NCBI RefSeq assembly: GCF_029952525.1
Contig: NZ_JASAOF010000014.1
Coordinates: 97,643 to 161,642, forward strand
Length of the DNA stretch: 64,000 bases
Reading direction: 5' to 3'
Origin: Saccharopolyspora ipomoeae
Lineage (GTDB): Bacteria; Actinomycetota; Actinomycetes; Mycobacteriales; Pseudonocardiaceae
Shown: piece by piece, positions 54,895 to 62,934 of the stretch
How positions within the stretch are numbered: position 1 is the first letter of the stretch
Layout of the letters: each line of letters begins with the position of its first letter
Translations under genes and position numbers: made by a program
Notes under the pieces: generated by a model
What the model saw: only the letters and a program-made list of their open reading frames with translations
The model's database searches: none
Told to the model about the DNA's origin: nothing

Positions 54895-55641
54895 GTGAGT
54901 CGTGCCAATTCTTCGTGCCGCGCATCGTCCGAACCGATGGCCGTGCGGCACCTGGGAACCATCGATTACCTGGACGCGTGGGACTTGCAGCGCGAGCTGG
55001 CCACCGGCCGCGCGGAGGGCCTCAACCCGGACACCCTCCTGCTGCTGGAGCACCCGTCGGTCTACACCGCGGGCAAGCGGACCCAGCCGGAGGACCGCCC
55101 GACCGACGGCACGCCGGTCATCGACGTCGACCGCGGCGGCAAGATCACCTGGCACGGCCCGGGGCAGATCGTCGGCTACCCGCTCGTGCAGCTGACGGAC
55201 CCGATCGACGTCGTGGACTACGTGCGCCGCCTGGAGCAGGCGCTGATCCACGTGTGCGACCGGTTCGGCCTGGAGGCGGGCCGGGTCGAGGGCCGCAGCG
55301 GCGTGTGGCTGCCCGCCGTCGACGGCCGCCCGGAGCGCAAGATCGCCGCGATCGGCATCCGCGTGCAGCGCGGCGTGACGATGCACGGCCTGGAGCTCAA
55401 CTGCAACGCCGACCTGAGCGAGTTCGACCGGATCATCCCGTGCGGCATCGCCGATGCCGGGACCACGTCGCTGTCGGCGGAGCTGGGCCGCGACGTCCCG
55501 GTCGACGAGGCGTATCCGCTGGTGGAGCAGGCCGTGCAGGACGCGCTGGACGGTCGCCTGGAGATCACCGAGCGCAACATCCCGCGTCACCAGCCCGCGG
55601 CGGCGGGCGTCACGCTGGCGCTGGATCCGAGCTTGCGCTGA
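54895..55641 (+). CDS. lipB: Lipoyl(octanoyl) transferase
   Basis: A 248-residue enzyme that moves octanoyl groups from acyl carrier protein to lipoyl domains such as those of SucB. It has [16 protein letters not shown], the signature [17 protein letters not shown], the catalytic lysine in [18 protein letters not shown] and Cys near 182 in [10 protein letters not shown]. The GTG is favoured by the leaderless -10 box; the ATG at 54937 (234 residues) is an alternative that starts nearer the conserved domain. Confidence 0.95.
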   Translation: MSRANSSCRASSEPMAVRHLGTIDYLDAWDLQRELATGRAEGLNPDTLLLLEHPSVYTAGKRTQPEDRPTDGTPVIDVDRGGKITWHGPGQIVGYPLVQLTDPIDVVDYVRRLEQALIHVCDRFGLEAGRVEGRSGVWLPAVDGRPERKIAAIGIRVQRGVTMHGLELNCNADLSEFDRIIPCGIADAGTTSLSAELGRDVPVDEAYPLVEQAVQDALDGRLEITERNIPRHQPAAAGVTLALDPSLR

Positions 55642-55652
55642 CAGACACGACT

Positions 55653-55696
55653 CCACTCCTCTAGTATTCCGGAAATACGGACTACTGGAGGAGTGG
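55653..55696 (+). promoter_or_regulatory. Inverted repeat covering the serine-hydrolase ribosome binding site
   Basis: CCACTCCTCTAGTATTCCGG (55653-55672) pairs with 55677-55696 at 17 of 20 positions, around 4 nt. The right arm contains GGAGGAG, the ribosome binding site of the next gene, so an mRNA hairpin here would hide it. It may also end lipB transcripts. The CTCTAGTATTCCG part resembles the repeat at 8106-8185. Confidence 0.65.
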
Positions 55697-55698
55697 CC

Positions 55699-56781
55699 AT
55701 GTCGCTGTCCCGTCGAAGCCTTCTCGTCGCGGCCGGAGCCGCGGCTCCCCTGCTGCTCGCCCGCCCCGCCCTGGCCGCACCACCGGACCTGAGCACGCCC
55801 GAGGGCTGGCTGAGCTGGATCTCCGCTCACCGCGCCGGGCTGAGCCTGCGGCTCGACGACGGGCGCGGCGGACGGTTGAGCCACCGCGCCGACATCGCCC
55901 GGCCGCTGGCCTCGGCGGTCAAGGTGCTGCACCTGGCGGCCTACGCGGACGCCGTCGCGGCCGGCCGGCTCGATCCGCGCGAGCAGGTCAGGGTCGGTGA
56001 CTGGGAGCGCTACTACGTGCCCACCGACGGCGGCGCGCACCCGGCCGCGCTGCGCCACCTCGGCGTTCCGCTCGCCGAAGCCGGGCTCCACGCGGCCGAT
56101 CCCGAGCAGCGGGTGGCGCTGGACGACGTGGTCGCGGTGATGATCCTGTTCAGCGACAGCGCCGCGCCCGACCTGCTGCGCGACCGGCTGGGCGCCGAGG
56201 CGGTGATCGCGGCCGGGGCCGCCCGCGGCTGGCCGGAGGCCGACGTGCGGTCGCTGTGCGCGGAGTACCTGTTCGTCGTGCTGCCCGAGACCGCGCCGCC
56301 CGCAGGACTCCCGGTGCCGGCGCGGCGCGAGTGGGGGTTCGCCCTCGAACGCAGGCACCGCGACGAGCCCGCGCTGCGCCAGGAGGTCCTGCGACGGCTG
56401 CAGGCCGGTGTCCCCGGCTACCCGGCGCAGCTCGCGTGGGCGTCGACGACCGCCGCTGGATCGGCGGACCGGCTGGCGGCCGCGCACCGCGCGCTCAGCG
56501 CCGAAGGCGGGATCGCGCGCACCCACCTGGAACGGCCGCTCGCGGGATCGCTGCCACCGGGCGTGAGCGGCATCGGGATCAAGGGAGGCAGCCTTCCCGG
56601 CGTGCTGACCAGCGGGATCTCGGTGCGCCGGGCGGACGGCACGCTCGGCTGGGGCGCGCTGCTGGCGCACGGCGACATCAGCGCCGAGCAGCTGAGCACC
56701 GGCGATCCGGGACTGCCGCTGCTGCTGGCCATCGAGGACCCGGGTTGGCGGGACCGGCTGGCGACGGCGCTGGGCGGCTGA
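55699..56781 (+). CDS. Secreted serine hydrolase, class A beta-lactamase-like
   Basis: A 360-residue exported protein with a twin-arginine-like leader (LSRRSLLVAAGAAAPLLLA). Penicillin-interacting motifs are visible: SAVK (SxxK, near 75), FSDSAAPDL (SxN-like, SDS) and KGGSLPGV (KTG-like, KGG). The SDN of true class A enzymes is not seen as such. It may hydrolyse beta-lactams or another amide or ester. ATG at 55699 has GGAGGAG 5 nt upstream; translation may be limited by the hairpin described above. Confidence 0.82.
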   Translation: MSLSRRSLLVAAGAAAPLLLARPALAAPPDLSTPEGWLSWISAHRAGLSLRLDDGRGGRLSHRADIARPLASAVKVLHLAAYADAVAAGRLDPREQVRVGDWERYYVPTDGGAHPAALRHLGVPLAEAGLHAADPEQRVALDDVVAVMILFSDSAAPDLLRDRLGAEAVIAAGAARGWPEADVRSLCAEYLFVVLPETAPPAGLPVPARREWGFALERRHRDEPALRQEVLRRLQAGVPGYPAQLAWASTTAAGSADRLAAAHRALSAEGGIARTHLERPLAGSLPPGVSGIGIKGGSLPGVLTSGISVRRADGTLGWGALLAHGDISAEQLSTGDPGLPLLLAIEDPGWRDRLATALGG

Positions 56782-56795
56782 GGCAAGCTCGTCGC

Positions 56796-57263
56796 GTGGA
56801 CCTGCAACAGCGCGTCGAAGCACTCGAAGCCCGCGTGGCCGCCCTGGAGTCCGGCCGCTCCGCCGCGGCGGAACCGGCCCCGGAACCCAGCGGCGGCCAC
56901 GTGCGCTACGAAGGGCACCTGGCCGAGCCCGCCGAGCTGGACTGGGTGATCACCGTCGACCCGGCCCGCGTGCTCGAACTGCCCGACGGCCCGCGCACGG
57001 ACGTCCTGGCCGCCCTCGGCCACCCGGCGCGCGCCGCCATCGTCCGGCTCCTCGCCGCCCAGGGGCCCCAACCCGCCGCGACCCTCCAGGAGGCGGCCGA
57101 CCTCGGCTCCCCCGGCCGCCTCTACCACCACCTCAAGTCCCTGACCGCGGCGAACCTCGTCGAGCAGGACAAGCGCGGCACCTACCGCCTCCGCCCGAAG
57201 GCCACCATCCCCGCCCTCGTCCTCCTCACCGCCGCCTCCGACATCGCCGACCAACTCCGCTGA
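56796..57263 (+). CDS. ArsR-like winged-helix protein with N-terminal coiled coil
   Basis: A 155-residue regulator. The start is a short coiled coil (DLQQRVEALEARVAALESG), followed by a winged helix: ALGHPARAAIVRLLAAQGPQ, then SPGRLYHHLKSLTAANLVEQ and the wing KRGTYRLRP. ArsR-family proteins usually repress a neighbouring gene; no metal cysteines are present. CAAGCT lies 6 nt before the GTG at 56796. A 68-bp repeat follows the stop. Confidence 0.83.
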   Translation: MDLQQRVEALEARVAALESGRSAAAEPAPEPSGGHVRYEGHLAEPAELDWVITVDPARVLELPDGPRTDVLAALGHPARAAIVRLLAAQGPQPAATLQEAADLGSPGRLYHHLKSLTAANLVEQDKRGTYRLRPKATIPALVLLTAASDIADQLR

Positions 57264-57298
57264 GCCCGACGTCCCGTCCGCACCGCTCCTCACCAGGT

Positions 57299-57366
57299 GA
57301 CAGTTCTAGTGAGAACTGTCCGGGCAAAACGGACATTGATCATGGGTGATTCGAGGAAAAACTGCC
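57299..57366 (+). repeat. 68-bp terminal-inverted-repeat element, copy c
   Basis: It has the same length and orientation as the copy at 21686-21753. The core CCGGGCAAAACGGAC and GATCATGGG are recognisable; the right arm is eroded (AAAAACTGCC). It lies at the convergent junction of the ArsR-like gene and the FAD/Fe-S dehydrogenase gene, 10 nt before the latter's stop. Confidence 0.8.
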
Positions 57367-57376
57367 CCCTGCCGAG

Positions 57377-60253
57377 TTATCGCGACCGCAGCGAACCGGA
57401 CTGGGGGGAACCGGACTCCCGAGGTAGGGCATCGCGGAGGAGCTCGGCGAGGTGGGTGGCGCGGCGCTCGGTGCCCTGGGCGATCTGGGTGCGGCAGGAG
57501 AAGCCGTCGGCGAGGACGAGGGTGTCCTCCGCCGCTTCGCGGACCTTCGGGTAGAGCTCGCGCTCGGCGCAGGCCTGCGAGACGTCCCAGTGGCCCGGTT
57601 CGAAGCCGAAGTTGCCCGCCAACCCGCAGCACCCCGCGGAGATGACGTCGAGGTCGACGCCGAGACGTTCCAGCAGCCGCCGGTCGGGACCCCAGCTCCC
57701 CTTGGCCTCCTGGTGGCAGTGGACCTGCGCGATCGCCTCGACGTCGAGTCGCCCGAACGGCAGCGGACCGTCGTGCTCGGCGACGAACTCCGCGAACGTC
57801 CTCGTCTGCGCCGCGAGCCGCCGGGCCCGCCCGTCACCGGGCAGCAGCTCGGTCGCCTCGTCGCGCAGCATCACCGTGCAGGACGGCTCCAGCCCGATCA
57901 CCGCGCGCCCGGCGGCCAGGTGCGGCGCGAGAGCGGCCAGCGAGCGCTCCAACACCTTCCGCGCGCCGTCGAGCTGACCGGTGGAGTGCCAGGTCAGGCC
58001 GCAGCACACGAAGCCCTCCGGCAGCACCACCCGATAGCCCAGCGCCTCCATGACCTCCACCGCGGCTTCACCGACCTCGGGGCTGAGGTGGTTGGTGAAG
58101 GTGTCCGGCCACAGCACGACCGTCGCACCCCCGCACTCCGCCCGTCGCCGCAGCCGCCGGGTCAGCGACCGGGGCGCGAAGCGGATCATCTCCCGACGCG
58201 GCTCGATCCCGCCCGCCCGCTTGACCAGCGCGGACACCGGAGGGAGCGCGAGCAGCGCGTTGCTCACCGCCGCCAGGCCCGGCACCGCCGAGATCAGCCT
58301 GAGCCACACCGGCAGCCGACCCATCGAGTAGTGCGCCCGAGGCCGGCCCCGGCCTCGGTAGTGGTGGTGCAGGAACTCGGCCTTGTAGGTGGCCATGTCG
58401 ACGTTGACCGGGCAGTCGCTCGCGCAGGCCTTGCAGGACAGGCACAGGTCGAGCGCCTCCAGCGCCTCACCCGAACTCCATCCGTCGACGACGGACTCGC
58501 CGCGCAACATCTCGGCCAGCACCCGCGCCCGGCCTCGGGTGGAGTGCACCTCGTCGCGGGTCACCTTGAACGAGGGGCACATGCTGCCGGTGTCGAGGTT
58601 GCGGCAGGACCCGACACCGACGCAGCGGTTGACCGCGGCGGCGAACGATCCCCCGTCGCGGCTCAGCGCGTGCACCGGGGTGACCTCCAGCGCGCGGTGA
58701 CCCGGCCCGGGCCGCACGCCGGCGTCGATCGGCGCCGGGTCGACCAGCACTTCGGGGTTGAGCAGGCCGTGCGGGTCGAAGATCCGCTTGAACTCCGCGA
58801 AGCAGTCCCGCGCCTGCCGGGAGTACATGTGCCGCAGCAGTTCCGAGCGCGCCCGGCCGTCTCCGTGCTCGCCGGAGACCGAGCCGCCGTGGGCGGCGAC
58901 CAGCCGCGCGGCCTCGGTGATGAACGACCGGTAAGCGGCCACCCCCTCCTCGGTGCCCAGCCGGAAGTCGACGCGCAGGTGCAGGCAGCCCTCGCCGAAG
59001 TGCCCGAACGGCACCCCGCGCAGCCCGTGGGAGTCCAGCAGCGCGTAGAGATCGCGCAGGTAGGCGGCCAGGTTCTCGGGCGGGACGGCGGAGTCCTCCC
59101 AGCCGGGCCACGCCTCGCCGCCGTCGGCGAGACGCGTGACGATGCCCGCGCCGCCTTCCCGGATCCGCCACAGCTCCCGGGTGCGCACCGGGTCGGTGAC
59201 CACCAGCGATTCCGCCCCGTCGATCCGCTCGGTGGCCAGTCGCGCGAGCTCGGCGGCCCGCTGCTCGGCCTCGGCCTGCACCTCTCCCCCGGCTTCGCAG
59301 TACAACCAGGCCCGCCCGCCCGGGAGCTCCTGCCCGGCGTCCTGCTTGCCGGGCCGGGACCGCAGCGCGGCGAGCAGGTCGGCGCCCATGCCCTCGACGG
59401 TCATAGCCCCGGCCGCGGCCAGCTCGGGCGCGACCTCGGCGGCGCGGTAGACGTCCGGGAAGCCGATCACCGCGAGCGCGCGGGCGGCGGGTACCGGGAC
59501 GAGCCGGACCGTGGCCTCGGTGACGATCCCGCAGGTGCTCTCGCTGCCGACCAGGGCCTTGGCCAGGTCGAACCCCCGCTCGGGCAGCACGTGCTGGAGC
59601 CCGTACCCGGAGACCTGGCGGCGGAACCGGCCGAGCTCGGTGCGCAGCACCGCGAGGTTGCCGGCCACCAGCTCGCGCAGCCGATCGTCCAGCTCGGGGT
59701 CGTCGCTGCCGCTCGCGGTGGCGGTGAGCGGCGAGCCGTCGGCCCGGATCATCCGCAGCGACACCACGTTCTCGGCGGTCGTGCCCCACACGACCGAGTG
59801 CGCACCGCAGGCGTTGTTGCCGATCATCCCGCCGATCGTGCAGCGCGAGTGGGTCGAGGGATCGGGCGCGAAGGTCAGCCCGTGCTCGGCAGCTGCGGCC
59901 CGCAGGTCGTCGAGCACGACGCCCGGCTGCACCCGCGCCGTCCGCGCGTCGGGGTCGATCTCCAGGATCCGGTCCATCCGCCGCGAGAAGTCCAGCACCA
60001 CACCGGACCCGATCGCGTTGCCCGCCACCGACGTCCCACCACCCCGAGCGGTCACGGCCGCTCCGCGCGCGGCCGCGACCCGCACCACTCGCGCGACGTC
60101 CTCTTCGGACTCCGGTTCCACCACCGCCACCGGAATCCGCCGGTAGATCGACGCATCAGACCCGTACGCCGCCAACGAGGTCAGGTCCGTCCGAACCTTC
60201 CCGGGCACCGCACGTTCGAGCTCCCCCAGCACCGCACCCGTCTCCACCTGCAC
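57377..60253 (-). CDS. FAD-linked oxidase fused to Fe-S/CCG domains (D-2-hydroxyacid dehydrogenase type)
   Basis: A 958-residue protein. Residues about 20-240 form the FAD-binding PCMH domain (AVTARGGGTSVAGNAIG and STHSRCTIGGMIGNNACGAHS), about 250-520 the FAD-oxidase C domain with FGHFGEGCLHLRVD and SGEHGDGRARSEL, then a ferredoxin-type region (CLSCKACASDCPVN) and two CCG blocks (CCGLTWHSTGQ and CCGLAGNFGFEPGHW). Similar fusions oxidise D-lactate, glycolate or D-2-hydroxyglutarate and pass electrons to quinone. GTG at 60253 follows GGGAGG by 8 nt. Confidence 0.9.
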   Translation of the reverse strand: MQVETGAVLGELERAVPGKVRTDLTSLAAYGSDASIYRRIPVAVVEPESEEDVARVVRVAAARGAAVTARGGGTSVAGNAIGSGVVLDFSRRMDRILEIDPDARTARVQPGVVLDDLRAAAAEHGLTFAPDPSTHSRCTIGGMIGNNACGAHSVVWGTTAENVVSLRMIRADGSPLTATASGSDDPELDDRLRELVAGNLAVLRTELGRFRRQVSGYGLQHVLPERGFDLAKALVGSESTCGIVTEATVRLVPVPAARALAVIGFPDVYRAAEVAPELAAAGAMTVEGMGADLLAALRSRPGKQDAGQELPGGRAWLYCEAGGEVQAEAEQRAAELARLATERIDGAESLVVTDPVRTRELWRIREGGAGIVTRLADGGEAWPGWEDSAVPPENLAAYLRDLYALLDSHGLRGVPFGHFGEGCLHLRVDFRLGTEEGVAAYRSFITEAARLVAAHGGSVSGEHGDGRARSELLRHMYSRQARDCFAEFKRIFDPHGLLNPEVLVDPAPIDAGVRPGPGHRALEVTPVHALSRDGGSFAAAVNRCVGVGSCRNLDTGSMCPSFKVTRDEVHSTRGRARVLAEMLRGESVVDGWSSGEALEALDLCLSCKACASDCPVNVDMATYKAEFLHHHYRGRGRPRAHYSMGRLPVWLRLISAVPGLAAVSNALLALPPVSALVKRAGGIEPRREMIRFAPRSLTRRLRRRAECGGATVVLWPDTFTNHLSPEVGEAAVEVMEALGYRVVLPEGFVCCGLTWHSTGQLDGARKVLERSLAALAPHLAAGRAVIGLEPSCTVMLRDEATELLPGDGRARRLAAQTRTFAEFVAEHDGPLPFGRLDVEAIAQVHCHQEAKGSWGPDRRLLERLGVDLDVISAGCCGLAGNFGFEPGHWDVSQACAERELYPKVREAAEDTLVLADGFSCRTQIAQGTERRATHLAELLRDALPRESGSPQSGSLRSR

Positions 60254-60288
60254 CAGCACAACCTCCCACCGAACGCACCCATCCCGGC

Positions 60289-60358
60289 CGTCGAAAACCC
60301 CTGCATTCGTCCCGTCGAAAACCCCGGTTCTCGTCGCGATGAGAACCGGGGTTTCGAC
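60289..60358. repeat. 70-bp GTCGAAAAC palindromic element, copy 2
   Basis: It has the same length and opening as the unit at 1925-1994, including GTCGAAAACC and CATTCG at matching offsets. Its strongest hairpin, 60313-60359, pairs CGTCGAAAACCCCGGTTCTC with GAGAACCGGGGTTTCGACG. It lies about 35 nt upstream of the dehydrogenase start. Confidence 0.7.
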
Positions 60359-60420
60359 GCTACGGCCACCGACGTCCACCCGGGTTCGTGGCGGCCGGAG
60401 TGCGGGGGTCGGTGTTCGTG

Positions 60421-60454
60421 GGGTGGGGAAGTTTTCATGAAAACTTCCCCACCC
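60421..60454. terminator. 34-nt perfect palindrome after the LLM-type gene
   Basis: The arm GGGTGGGGAAGTTTTCA is fully self-complementary with its partner. It matches the palindrome at 27193-27226 except for one matched change per arm (GA/TC there GG/CC). It lies 13 nt downstream of the stop codon at 60468. Confidence 0.8.
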
Positions 60455-60467
60455 CTGACACAGGCGG

Positions 60468-61412
60468 TCAGAGCTGCGGGGCGACCTCGGAGGCGACGAC
60501 GTCCAGGTGGCCGAGGTCGGTCAGGTCGAGGACCTGCAGGTACAGGCGGCTGATGCCGGTGCGCTCCCGCCAGGAACCGATCTTGTCGACGACCTCCGCC
60601 GGGGTTCCCGCCAGGCCGTTGGCGCGCAGCTCGTCGACCTCGCGGCCGATGGCCTGGGCGCGGCGGGCGAGCTCGGCCTCGTCCTTGCCGACGCACAGCA
60701 CCATCGCCGCGGACCGGACGATCTCCCCGCTGTCCCGGCCGATCGCCTGGCAGGCGGCGTCGACGCGCTCGAACTGCGCTGCTGCGGTGTCCACGTCGAC
60801 GAAGGGCAGGTTGAACTCGTCGGCGAAGCGGGCGGCCAGCGCCGGGGTGCGCTTCTTGCCCGCACCGCCGATGAGCACCGGCGGGCGCGGCCGCTGGGCG
60901 GGCTTGGGCAGCGCGGGCGAGTCGGTGAGCTGGTAGTGCTGCCCGTCGAAGGAGAACGTCTCGCCCTCGGGCGTCTCCCACAGGCCGGTGATGATCTCCA
61001 GCTGCTCGGCGTAGCGGTCGAACCGCTCCTTCAGCGACGGGAACGGGATGCCGTAGGCGGTGTGCTCCTCCTCGTACCACCCGCTGCCGAGGCCGAACTC
61101 GACGCGCCCGCCGGACATCTGGTCGACCTGCGCGACGGAGATCGCCAACGGTCCGGGAAGCCGGAACGTCCCGGCGGTCATCAAGGTGCCCAGCCGCAGG
61201 CGGCTGGTCTCGCGGGCGAGGCCACCGAGGGTCACCCAGGCGTCGGTCGGGCCCGGGTCACCGGCGACCGACCCCATCTTCAGGTAGTGGTCGGAGCGGA
61301 AGAACGCGTCGTAGCCGGTGTCCTCGGCGTGCTTGGCGACGCGCAGCAGGTCGTCGTAGCTCGCGCCCTGCTGGGGCTCGGTGAAGATCCGCAAGGTGAA
61401 GTTCTGTGTCAC
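60468..61412 (-). CDS. LLM-class F420-dependent oxidoreductase
   Basis: A 314-residue bacterial-luciferase-like TIM-barrel enzyme. It has FTLRIFTEPQQGASYDDLL at the start, YDAFFRSDHYLKMG, VEFGLGSGWYEEEHTAYGIP (the typical LLM motif) and PPVLIGGAGKKRTPALAARF. In actinobacteria this subfamily generally uses F420 as hydride carrier; the substrate is unknown. GTG at 61412 lies 8 nt after TAGCCT, which supports a leaderless start. It is convergent with nothing, since TetR upstream is on the same strand. Confidence 0.87.
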   Translation of the reverse strand: MTQNFTLRIFTEPQQGASYDDLLRVAKHAEDTGYDAFFRSDHYLKMGSVAGDPGPTDAWVTLGGLARETSRLRLGTLMTAGTFRLPGPLAISVAQVDQMSGGRVEFGLGSGWYEEEHTAYGIPFPSLKERFDRYAEQLEIITGLWETPEGETFSFDGQHYQLTDSPALPKPAQRPRPPVLIGGAGKKRTPALAARFADEFNLPFVDVDTAAAQFERVDAACQAIGRDSGEIVRSAAMVLCVGKDEAELARRAQAIGREVDELRANGLAGTPAEVVDKIGSWRERTGISRLYLQVLDLTDLGHLDVVASEVAPQL

Positions 61413-61420
61413 GGCCACCG

Positions 61421-61426
61421 AGGCTA
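61421..61426 (-). promoter_or_regulatory. TAGCCT -10 box, leaderless start of LLM gene
   Basis: TAGCCT lies 8 nt before the GTG at 61412. An in-frame GTG at 61418 is too close to the box to be used. Confidence 0.5.
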
Positions 61427-61455
61427 GTGGTCCGGACCTGGACCCGCCGTAGCGG

Positions 61456-62058
61456 TCAGCCCACGCGGAGTCCGTTGAGGACGCGTTCCACGCACACCGC
61501 GATGTCGGCGCGCTCCTGGATCGGCGAGGCCGACCCGGCGATGGCGGTCGCGCCCGCTGACAGGGCGCCGAACATGATCCGGGCCAGGGCGTCGATCGGC
61601 AGGTCGTCGCCGATCTCACCGGAGGCGAGGAGGTTGGCCACGACGGCCCGCAGCACGCCGAAGGTGTAGGCCTCCTCGGCTTCGCGCCAGCGGTCCCACC
61701 CCATCACCGCGGGACCGTCCTGCACGACGATGCGCTGGTAGGAGGGCTCCAGGCAGACCTCCAGGAACGCCCGCAGGCCGGAGCGGGTGGCCTCCCACGG
61801 GTCACCGGAGTCCGAGACGACCTCCGACAGCCTGGCCACGACCCCGGTCTCCACGGCGCTGAAGGCCGCCTCGAACAGCGCCTGCTTGCCGCCGAAGTGG
61901 TGGTACAGGGCGCCTTTGGTGACGCGGGCGCGCTTGGCGATCTCGTCCAGCGAGGTCTGCGAGTACCCGTGCTCGGTGAACAGCTCCACCGCCGAATCCA
62001 CCAGTGCCTGCCTGGTCGATTCGGAGTACTCGATGCGCCGGGGACGAGCTGTAGCCAT
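61456..62058 (-). CDS. TetR-family transcriptional regulator
   Basis: A 200-residue TetR repressor. The helix-turn-helix reads TSLDEIAKRARVTKGALYHHF (near 33-53), typical of the family, and the ligand domain follows without a recognisable signature. Two inverted repeats containing GACATACCGAC lie in the 111-nt gap to the divergent gene at 62170, so it probably controls that gene and itself. ATG at 62058 was chosen; a GTG two codons earlier is possible. Confidence 0.9.
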   Translation of the reverse strand: MATARPRRIEYSESTRQALVDSAVELFTEHGYSQTSLDEIAKRARVTKGALYHHFGGKQALFEAAFSAVETGVVARLSEVVSDSGDPWEATRSGLRAFLEVCLEPSYQRIVVQDGPAVMGWDRWREAEEAYTFGVLRAVVANLLASGEIGDDLPIDALARIMFGALSAGATAIAGSASPIQERADIAVCVERVLNGLRVG

Positions 62059-62072
62059 GCTCACAACCCTAT

Positions 62073-62091
62073 GACATACCGACGGTACGAC
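62073..62091. promoter_or_regulatory. TetR operator 1 (imperfect)
   Basis: GACATACCGACGGTACGAC is an imperfect palindrome 15 nt upstream of the tetR start. It shares 16 of 19 bases with operator 2. Confidence 0.7.
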
Positions 62092-62113
62092 GCCGTGCTA
62101 CCGTGGGTTCAGT

Positions 62114-62132
62114 GACATACCGACAGTATGTC
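62114..62132. promoter_or_regulatory. TetR operator 2 (perfect arms)
   Basis: GACATACCGACAGTATGTC has perfect 7-bp arms around CGACA. Its centre is 41 bp from the centre of operator 1, about four helical turns, so two dimers could sit on the same DNA face. Confidence 0.75.
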
Positions 62133-62169
62133 GCTGAACCTCGGGTATCCCCGATCCCTGGAGAACGCC

Positions 62170-62661
62170 ATGAGTTGGAATGACTTCTACCAGCGGCAAC
62201 AGGCGTTGGCCGAGGTCCTCGACAGCGCTCGTCGGGACCTCTCGGCAGCCTTCGAAACCGTTCCAGGCCCCTTCCGCGACATCGACGAGCTGCTCGCCGC
62301 GCTGCACCGCAAGTGGATGCTGCAGCTGACCGGCCGCGTCGAGGTCGCGCTGACCGACACCGACGCCGCCCCGCACGGCGACCGCGTCGAGGCCGTCACC
62401 GCGGCGTGGCGCCGGACCGCTCAGGACAACCCGGGCCTGCGCGCCGCGCTCGACGTCCACGCGGGCAGCCCGGCGCTGCAGGACGTCACGGCCCGCGAGC
62501 ACCGGATGCTCGCGATCGCCGCCGGACTGGCCGAGGAGCACGAGCCGCCGCAGGACGCGGCACGCGTCGGCCGCGCCTTCGTCCAGCTGCTCCGCGCCGC
62601 TCCGGACTCGGACCGACACGCCCGGCCGGGCCGGCTCCGCAGGCTCATCCCGAGCTTCTGA
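62170..62661 (+). CDS. Hypothetical helical protein controlled by TetR
   Basis: A 163-residue, all-helical soluble protein I do not recognise. It starts SWNDFYQRQQALAEVLDSARRD, has WMLQLTGRVEVALTD and RTAQDNPGLRAALDVHAG in the middle, and ends in a basic tail (RHARPGRLRRLIPSF). GGAG lies 6 nt before the ATG. The two TetR operators lie within 100 nt upstream, so expression is likely to be ligand-induced. No neighbouring transporter or enzyme hints at its role. Confidence 0.7.
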   Translation: MSWNDFYQRQQALAEVLDSARRDLSAAFETVPGPFRDIDELLAALHRKWMLQLTGRVEVALTDTDAAPHGDRVEAVTAAWRRTAQDNPGLRAALDVHAGSPALQDVTAREHRMLAIAAGLAEEHEPPQDAARVGRAFVQLLRAAPDSDRHARPGRLRRLIPSF

Positions 62662-62934
62662 CCTGATCGCGGGGCGCTTCCGAGCACCTCGCGATCACCG
62701 TCGGCCACAGCCCGGTCGAGAGCAGGCCTCCGCTCAACCGCGGCCACCGCCGGGGACCTGCTCGGGTCCGCATCTCGGCGCGACTGTGCACTCTGCCCGC
62801 TCCCGGAGCGCCGCGAGCAGCATTCCGCACAGCTTCCGAGCGCGGGGTGACAGCCGTCACGACCTGCGACGATATCCGCTGCTCAGCCGCGCACCCTTGA
62901 CCAACACCGGGGGTGGAGGGCGTAGCCTGGGCGC
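62662..62934 (+). other. 273-nt gap before lipA
   Basis: A weak hairpin (TGATCGCG...CGCGATCA, about 62664-62697) follows the preceding stop. The rest is GC-rich without a supported ORF up to the lipA -10 box. TTGACC at 62897-62902 lies 20 nt before TAGCCT, a long spacing for a -35. Confidence 0.45.
62923..62928 (+). promoter_or_regulatory. TAGCCT -10 box, leaderless start of lipA
   Basis: TAGCCT lies 6 nt before the GTG at 62935, within the same CGTAGCCTGG context as lipB. Confidence 0.65.

Noticed and set aside
53809..56823. Open minus-strand frame of about 1000 codons
   Set aside because: It covers an SDR-type gene, lipB and a serine hydrolase gene on the plus strand. All three have strong family motifs and proper starts. 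Long antisense frames are expected at this GC content.
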